Shown: piece by piece, positions 6,578-9,712 of the stretch
How positions within the stretch are numbered: the first letter of the stretch is position 1
Layout of the letters: each line of letters starts with the position of its first letter
Assembly: GCA_913064935.1 (NCBI GenBank)
Contig: CAJYBF010000021.1
Location: forward strand, 1-9,712
DNA: 9,712 bases
Source of the DNA: an uncultured Mollicutes bacterium
GTDB taxonomy: Bacteria > Bacillota_I > Bacilli_A > MAG-NZ
Direction of reading: 5' to 3'
Made by a program: the position numbers and the translations under genes
The notes under the pieces: generated by a model
What the model was told of the DNA's origin: nothing
The model's input: only the letters and a program-made list of their open reading frames with translations
Database searches by the model: none

Positions 6578-6581
6578 TAAT
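6578..6581. repeat. Target-site duplication, left copy
   Basis: TAAT directly before the left inverted repeat, matched by TAAT at 7999-8002. Four bases is within the 3-5 bp usual for IS3-family insertions. Confidence 0.8.
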
Positions 6582-6610
6582 TGCACTGAACCCCAAAAGT
6601 TGGACATAAG
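6582..6610. repeat. Left terminal inverted repeat of the IS
   Basis: Begins TGCACTGAACCCC and contains TTGGACATA. It matches the reverse complement of 7970-7998 at 25 of 29 positions. Confidence 0.9.
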
Positions 6611-6618
6611 TGTAAAAA

Positions 6619-7521
6619 TTAATTAAAACTCAGGGAATGATAACGATATTCTATCGGTGTCATTCCTTTTAGTTTGGTTGACATTCTTTCTTCATTGTAA
6701 TATTTTATATACTTCTTTAGTTCATTAAGGAAATGTTCTGGAGAATCAAATTTTTCAAGATAGTAAAACTCTGATTTAAGTATACCGAAAAAGTTTTCAA
6801 TTACTGCATTATCTAAGCAATTTCCCTTTCTAGACATGCTTTGTCTGATTTTCTTTTGTTTTAATCTTCTTCTATACCTTATATTTTGATACTGAAAGCC
6901 CTGGTCTGAATGGATCATTAAACGTCTATACTGTTTCTTTACTAAGGCTTGATCCAACATATCCGTAACTAGTTCCACACTTGGTGAAAACCCCGCCTTA
7001 TATCCGATTATACTTCGGTCATATAAATCCATGAGAGGAGATAAATATATCTTTTTGCCTTTCACTTTGAATTCTGTTATGTCAGTTACCCATTTACGAT
7101 TAATTCGCTTAGCCTCAAAATTTCTGTTCATTAAATTCTTCGCTACCTTACCTACCGTACCTTTATATGATTTGTATTTCTTAACTCTAAACCTAGAAAG
7201 AAGATTCATCTCTTTCATGATTCTATATACTTTTTTCCTATTAACGACCATATTGTATTCAATTCTCAATCTAACACCTATTTTTCTGTATCCGTATCTT
7301 TGCTTATGTTTCTTTACTAAAGTAATGATATTTTCTTTTATCTCTTTATCTTTATCGGGTTGATTCAACTTGCTTTTAACTTCATAAAATGTTGACTTAC
7401 TCATTCCACATATTCTTAGTAACTCAGTTATTAAATAACCTTTTTCTTGCCTTAGCTCAAGGATAACTCTTACTTGCTCTTTCTTTCTTGCTCTTCCCTT
7501 TTCTCTACTAAGGCCTTCAAC
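6619..7521 (-). CDS. IS transposase OrfB, DDE catalytic part (made by -1 frameshift)
   Basis: This is the catalytic part of the IS3-family transposase. From its first internal ATG (7404) the frame gives 261 aa. The same frame is open upstream to the slippery site at 7521-7527, so the natural product is an OrfAB fusion of about 448 aa. An HTH_21-like stretch (HKQRYGYRKIGVRL) precedes the rve integrase core. The DDE triad is visible, counted from ATG 7404: Asp 108 in WVTDIT, Asp 167 in IHSDQG and Glu 203 in NAVIENFFG. This gives 35 residues between the second Asp and the Glu, the classic IS3 spacing. The C-terminus has KYIKYYNEERM. ATG 7404 has no good ribosome site, in line with frameshift expression. 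Confidence 0.93.
   Translation of the reverse strand, partial: VEGLSREKGRARKKEQVRVILELRQEKGYLITELLRICGMSKSTFYEVKSKLNQPDKDKEIKENIITLVKKHKQRYGYRKIGVRLRIEYNMVVNRKKVYRIMKEMNLLSRFRVKKYKSYKGTVGKVAKNLMNRNFEAKRINRKWVTDITEFKVKGKKIYLSPLMDLYDRSIIGYKAGFSPSVELVTDMLDQALVKKQYRRLMIHSDQGFQYQNIRYRRRLKQKKIRQSMSRKGNCLDNAVIENFFGILKSEFYYLEKFDSPEHFLNELKKYIKYYNEERMSTKLKGMTPIEYRYHSLSFN
6634..6666. terminator. Hairpin at the 3' end of orfB
   Basis: GGAATGA (6634-6640) pairs with TCATTCC (6660-6666), and CGATA (6644-6648) with TATCG (6652-6656), giving two stacked stems with a 3/3 internal loop. T-rich stretches follow on both strands. It could end transposase mRNA, or stop outside transcription entering antisense to it. 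It overlaps the coding end, so it may simply be coding sequence. Confidence 0.35.
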
Positions 7522-7937
7522 TTTTTTAAGTAATCGTTCTCCATTCTTAAATACTGTAGTTCTTCCAATAGATCCTTATTATTGTTTATATCTTTTGTTG
7601 GTCTGACCGATTTTCTTCCTCTACGTTCAATTCCTAAAGCTTCCGATCCTTCTTCATACAGTATTCTTTCCCATTTATAGAATACAGAGTTAGATATTTC
7701 ATATCTTTCTTCCGTAGCCGTTCTCCCATTTGCCTTGTAGTAGGCAATGACATCGAGTTTTTCTTGGACTGTATACTTTCTATTCTTTCTTCTCATAAAA
7801 TCATCTCTCTCCGATTGCCTTCTCCATTTGATTATGGATTCTTTACTTACATTATAAACACGAAGAGTCTCACTTTGTCCATTATCTTTGTAAAAACATA
7901 CTACTTTCTTTTTAAATTCTATTGGATATTTTGCCAT
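7470..7937 (-). CDS. IS transposase OrfA, DNA-binding part
   Basis: The OrfA of the IS150 group carries two helix-turn-helix units that bind the IS ends. The first covers MAKYPIEFKKKVV through SKESIIKWRR; the second covers YTVQEKLDVIAYYKANG through SNSVFYKWER. A basic linker (GIERRGRKSVRPTK) and a leucine-rich coiled coil (LLEELQYLRMENDYLKKL) follow, then the stop at 7470-7472. I chose ATG 7937 (155 aa) because family members begin MAKY; ATG 7964 would add nine residues and has only a weak AGGA site. Ribosomes that slip one base back on A AAA AAG (7527-7521) enter the orfB frame. Confidence 0.88.
   Translation of the reverse strand: MAKYPIEFKKKVVCFYKDNGQSETLRVYNVSKESIIKWRRQSERDDFMRRKNRKYTVQEKLDVIAYYKANGRTATEERYEISNSVFYKWERILYEEGSEALGIERRGRKSVRPTKDINNNKDLLEELQYLRMENDYLKKLKALVEKREEQERKSK
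7521..7527 (-). promoter_or_regulatory. Programmed -1 frameshift site
   Basis: A AAA AAG on the minus strand, phased TTA AAA AAG in orfA. The orfB frame is exactly -1 and open from here on (KKVEGLSREKG...). This heptamer is the common IS3-family slippery site. Confidence 0.85.
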
Positions 7938-7969
7938 ATAAAAACTGCACCCTCTCTTTTTCATAGTTT

Positions 7970-7998
7970 CCTATGTCCAAGTTTTTGGGTGCAGTGCA
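7970..7998. repeat. Right terminal inverted repeat of the IS
   Basis: On the minus strand it begins TGCACTGCACCC and contains TTGGACATA; the partner of 6582-6610. It lies just upstream of orfA. Confidence 0.9.
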
Positions 7999-8002
7999 TA
8001 AT
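7999..8002. repeat. Target-site duplication, right copy
   Basis: TAAT immediately after the right inverted repeat, identical to 6578-6581. Confidence 0.8.
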
Positions 8003-8003
8003 A

Positions 8004-8014
8004 TCGTGGGTTTT
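8004..8014. terminator. Right arm of a terminator split by the IS
   Basis: TCGTGGGTTTT, the exact complement of 6566-6576, lying 10 nt beyond the SPFH gene stop on its strand. Without its partner arm it can no longer form the hairpin locally. Confidence 0.85.
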
Positions 8015-8024
8015 ATTAATCGTG

Positions 8025-8930
8025 TTATTTGGTTGGTGTTTTTTCCATTAGTTCGGCAGCACTCGCCATTAATCCAGCGATACCTTGAAGATCACTTGGA
8101 ATGATTATCTTAGTTGCTTGACCTTTAGAAACTTCTTTTAACGCTTCGAAAGATTGAAGAGTTAAATAAGCTTTGTCAGCGCCAGCATTTTTAATTAATG
8201 AGATACCTTCAGCAGTTGCTCCTTGAACTGAGATTATCGCTTGCGCTTCTCCTTCAGCTCTACGGATTTGAGATTCCTTAGCAGCTTCAGCTCTTAAGAT
8301 TGCTGATTGTTTTTCTCCTTCAGCTAATAGGATTGAAGATCTTTTTTCCCCTTCAGCTCTAATTATAGACTCACGTCTTTCACGCTCAGCACGCATTTGT
8401 TTCTCCATTGCATCTCTAATATCTTGAGGAGGCATAATGTTTTTAACTTCTACTCGGTTAACTTTAATTCCCCAAGGATCAGTAGCTTCATCTAATATCA
8501 CGCGCATTTTAGTATTAATCAAATCACGAGATGTTAGTGTTTGATCCAGTTCTAAATCCCCAATAATGTTACGTAATGTTGTAGCAGTTAAATTTTCAAT
8601 TGCTTTTAATGGACTTTCAACTCCATACGCTAGTAACTTTGGATCAGTGATTTGGAAGTAAACAACTGTATCAATTTGCATTGTTACATTATCTTTTGTG
8701 ATAACTGGTTGGGGAGCAAAATCAATTACTTGTTCTTTCAAAGACGTTTGCTTTGCAACTCTATCAATGAATGGTACTAAGAAATGAATTCCCGTTTCCC
8801 AAGTTTGGTGATAAGCACCTAATCTTTCGATTACATATGCTCTAGCTTGAGCTACGATCTTTACGCTTACAGCTATAACAAGTAGTACGATAATAATTAA
8901 TGCGGCTAAAAAATATAATGGTGTTGTCAT
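8025..8930 (-). CDS. SPFH-domain protein (stomatin/QmcA-like)
   Basis: A 301-aa membrane-anchored SPFH (band 7) protein. It has an N-terminal membrane segment at about 6-26 (YFLAALIIIVLLVIAVSV). An SPFH core follows (YVIERLGAYHQTWETGIHF, KEQVIDFAPQPVITKDNV, AIENLTATTLRNIIGDLELD, WGIKVNRVEVKNI). A long helical region at 175-235 carries RAEGEKRSSIL-type 11-residue repeats, which forms a coiled coil in oligomers. Proteins of this class build large ring assemblies in membrane microdomains and often pair with NfeD proteins and proteases. AAGGAG precedes ATG 8930 at normal spacing. It lies 19 nt behind the NfeD gene on the same strand, so the two form an operon. Its terminator is broken by the IS, so its transcripts may now run into the transposase genes. 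Confidence 0.93.
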   Translation of the reverse strand: MTTPLYFLAALIIIVLLVIAVSVKIVAQARAYVIERLGAYHQTWETGIHFLVPFIDRVAKQTSLKEQVIDFAPQPVITKDNVTMQIDTVVYFQITDPKLLAYGVESPLKAIENLTATTLRNIIGDLELDQTLTSRDLINTKMRVILDEATDPWGIKVNRVEVKNIMPPQDIRDAMEKQMRAERERRESIIRAEGEKRSSILLAEGEKQSAILRAEAAKESQIRRAEGEAQAIISVQGATAEGISLIKNAGADKAYLTLQSFEALKEVSKGQATKIIIPSDLQGIAGLMASAAELMEKTPTK

Positions 8931-8949
8931 AATTTGAGTCTCCTTTTAT

Positions 8950-9660
8950 CTATTTTTTTGTTTCTCTTAATTCTTTTTTTGAAATAATTCCAGCTTTATA
9001 CATAGTTAAAGCATTTTCGTAGGAAATAGATTTTCTTGTGACTTCATATCCTACTTTAGTAGTCTTACTTTGGTTATCAGTATTAGCTTTGGGGCCTTCA
9101 ACTAGTCCCATTTTATTAAGTGAATTGCTAAGTTTCTCAATAATATAACTTAGATTAGTTTTATCAAAGCCTTTTTTCTTTTTAGATAAGAAACTTAATA
9201 TGATTCCAATTATTATTAGTTTTTCCATAGGTTTTTCCTCAATTATTCCAACTAGAAGTTTTACCCCTTCTATAGCTAAAAATTCACATTTCTCATCAAT
9301 TTCAAATAAGTGTTCGTTCTTTGAGAATGCTAACCAATATTTACCATCTATTTTGACTTCTCCACGCTCGCCTATTTGAATTTCCTTGGTCACTTTAGCT
9401 GTTTTTCCAATAAGCCTATCAACATTCGTCTTTACTTTATTTTTAAGCATATATTTTTTGGCTAATGGTCTTGTTAATGCCAATAAAATACCCGTGGAAA
9501 CAATGAATATCCACATTTGAGCCATTTCTGTAAGACCCATTAATGCTGCGACAAAAGCAAATACAGCACTTAGTGAAAACCAAATGCTTACAAGATCAAG
9601 AGTATTTACATCTATAACGAATGACACAACAATAATGCAAAACCAAAAAAACATCATCAA
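8950..9660 (-). CDS. NfeD-like membrane protein with C-terminal extension
   Basis: A 236-aa NfeD-family partner of SPFH proteins. Three hydrophobic helices (about 3-17, 25-42, 48-64) are followed by an OB-fold-like domain at about 75-141 (GKTAKVTKEIQIGERGEV, KYWLAFS). This would normally end the protein. Here it is followed by another hydrophobic stretch (147-158, KLIIIGIILSFLS), a lysine-rich segment, and a short SHOCT-like helical tail (SYENALTMYKAGIISKKEL). The frame's first start is TTG 9660, then ATG 9657 and 9654, all 15 nt or more from the AGGAGGT at 9676-9682. The best-placed start, ATG 9667-9669, is in the same frame but is followed at once by TGA (9664-9666). Translation may re-initiate at TTG/ATG, or the gene start may be damaged. 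No complete promoter is visible in the remaining 30 bp. Confidence 0.85.
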   Translation of the reverse strand: MMMFFWFCIIVVSFVIDVNTLDLVSIWFSLSAVFAFVAALMGLTEMAQMWIFIVSTGILLALTRPLAKKYMLKNKVKTNVDRLIGKTAKVTKEIQIGERGEVKIDGKYWLAFSKNEHLFEIDEKCEFLAIEGVKLLVGIIEEKPMEKLIIIGIILSFLSKKKKGFDKTNLSYIIEKLSNSLNKMGLVEGPKANTDNQSKTTKVGYEVTRKSISYENALTMYKAGIISKKELRETKK

Positions 9661-9663
9661 ATA

Positions 9664-9682
9664 TCACATAATATTACCTCCT
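9664..9682 (-). promoter_or_regulatory. Strong ribosome site with start-stop codon pair before nfeD
   Basis: AGGAGGT (9682-9676), six bases, then ATG TGA (9669-9664), in frame with the NfeD coding sequence. It is either a minimal one-codon ORF or a nonsense change in codon 2, for example from TGG. Confidence 0.6.
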
Positions 9683-9712
9683 CATCTATAAATATATGAA
9701 TAATATTATTAA

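Larger units (their letters stand above)
6582..7998 (-). mobile_element. IS3-family insertion sequence, IS150-like
   Basis: A 1417-bp element bounded by TG...CA ends. It has imperfect terminal inverted repeats, two overlapping transposase frames on the minus strand and a 4-bp TAAT duplication. Both reading frames and the catalytic residues are intact and the ends are complete, so it may still be active. It sits in the loop of a terminator between two convergent genes. I could not name the exact IS. Confidence 0.95.

Noticed and set aside
7031..7363. Plus-strand open frame opposite orfB
   Set aside because: It lies wholly inside the transposase gene, and its hydrophobic translation is the usual shadow of a Lys/Arg-rich minus-strand frame.
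1..9712. UGA reassigned to tryptophan throughout the genome
   Set aside because: Conserved tryptophans in gdhA, the SPFH gene and the transposase all use TGG and those long frames contain no internal TGA, unlike AT-rich genomes with the reassigned code.

Overview
The window looks like part of a low-GC Gram-positive (Firmicutes, probably Bacilli-type) chromosome. The signs are strong AGGAGG ribosome sites, a two-subunit glycine dehydrogenase (gcvPB as a separate gene), a PadR/DUF1700 operon, AT-rich intrinsic terminators and consensus sigma-A promoters. A Gemella-like genus is possible, but the sequence alone does not settle it. Every intact gene seen here ends in TAA or TAG, none in TGA.

Layout. 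(1) 23-1429 (+): gcvPB, the P-protein subunit 2 of the glycine cleavage system, interrupted by one in-frame TGA (977-979) with the conserved frame open on both sides. (2) 1423-1648: a possible gene remnant, a terminator hairpin, and a perfect sigma-A promoter (TTGACA, 17 bp, TATAAT) that overlaps an inverted repeat. (3) 1724-2372 (+): a decayed M20 peptidase of the peptidase T-like type, with an internal deletion, a frameshift and a lost C-terminus, followed by a 34-aa ORF. (4) 2482-4248 (+): a three-gene operon of a PadR regulator, a DUF1700-DUF4097 protein with eight exact 19-residue repeats, and a two-helix membrane protein. (5) 4317-5684 (-): gdhA, an NADP-type glutamate dehydrogenase, convergent with that operon and sharing its bidirectional terminator. 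(6) 5838-6101 (-): a small two-helix membrane protein of unknown role, divergent from a DUF4326 gene at 6249-6548 (+). (7) 6582-7998: a complete IS3-family (IS150-like) insertion sequence with a 4-bp TAAT target duplication and an A6G frameshift site. (8) 8025-9660 (-): an SPFH (stomatin/QmcA-like) protein and an NfeD-like protein, a classic membrane-partner operon.

How it fits together. The most striking structural point is that the IS sits inside the loop of a bidirectional terminator that served the convergent DUF4326 and SPFH genes: its two 11-nt arms are now about 1.4 kb apart. The left part of the window shows gene decay (gcvPB nonsense codon, peptidase pseudogene). One consequence is that the dead peptidase's consensus promoter is now the best visible promoter for the PadR operon. 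A second irregular TGA sits right after the best-placed start codon of the NfeD gene. Together with gcvPB this makes UGA handling in this strain worth a look, although standard TGG tryptophans argue against a reassigned code. I saw no tRNA, rRNA, CRISPR array or clear new defence system.
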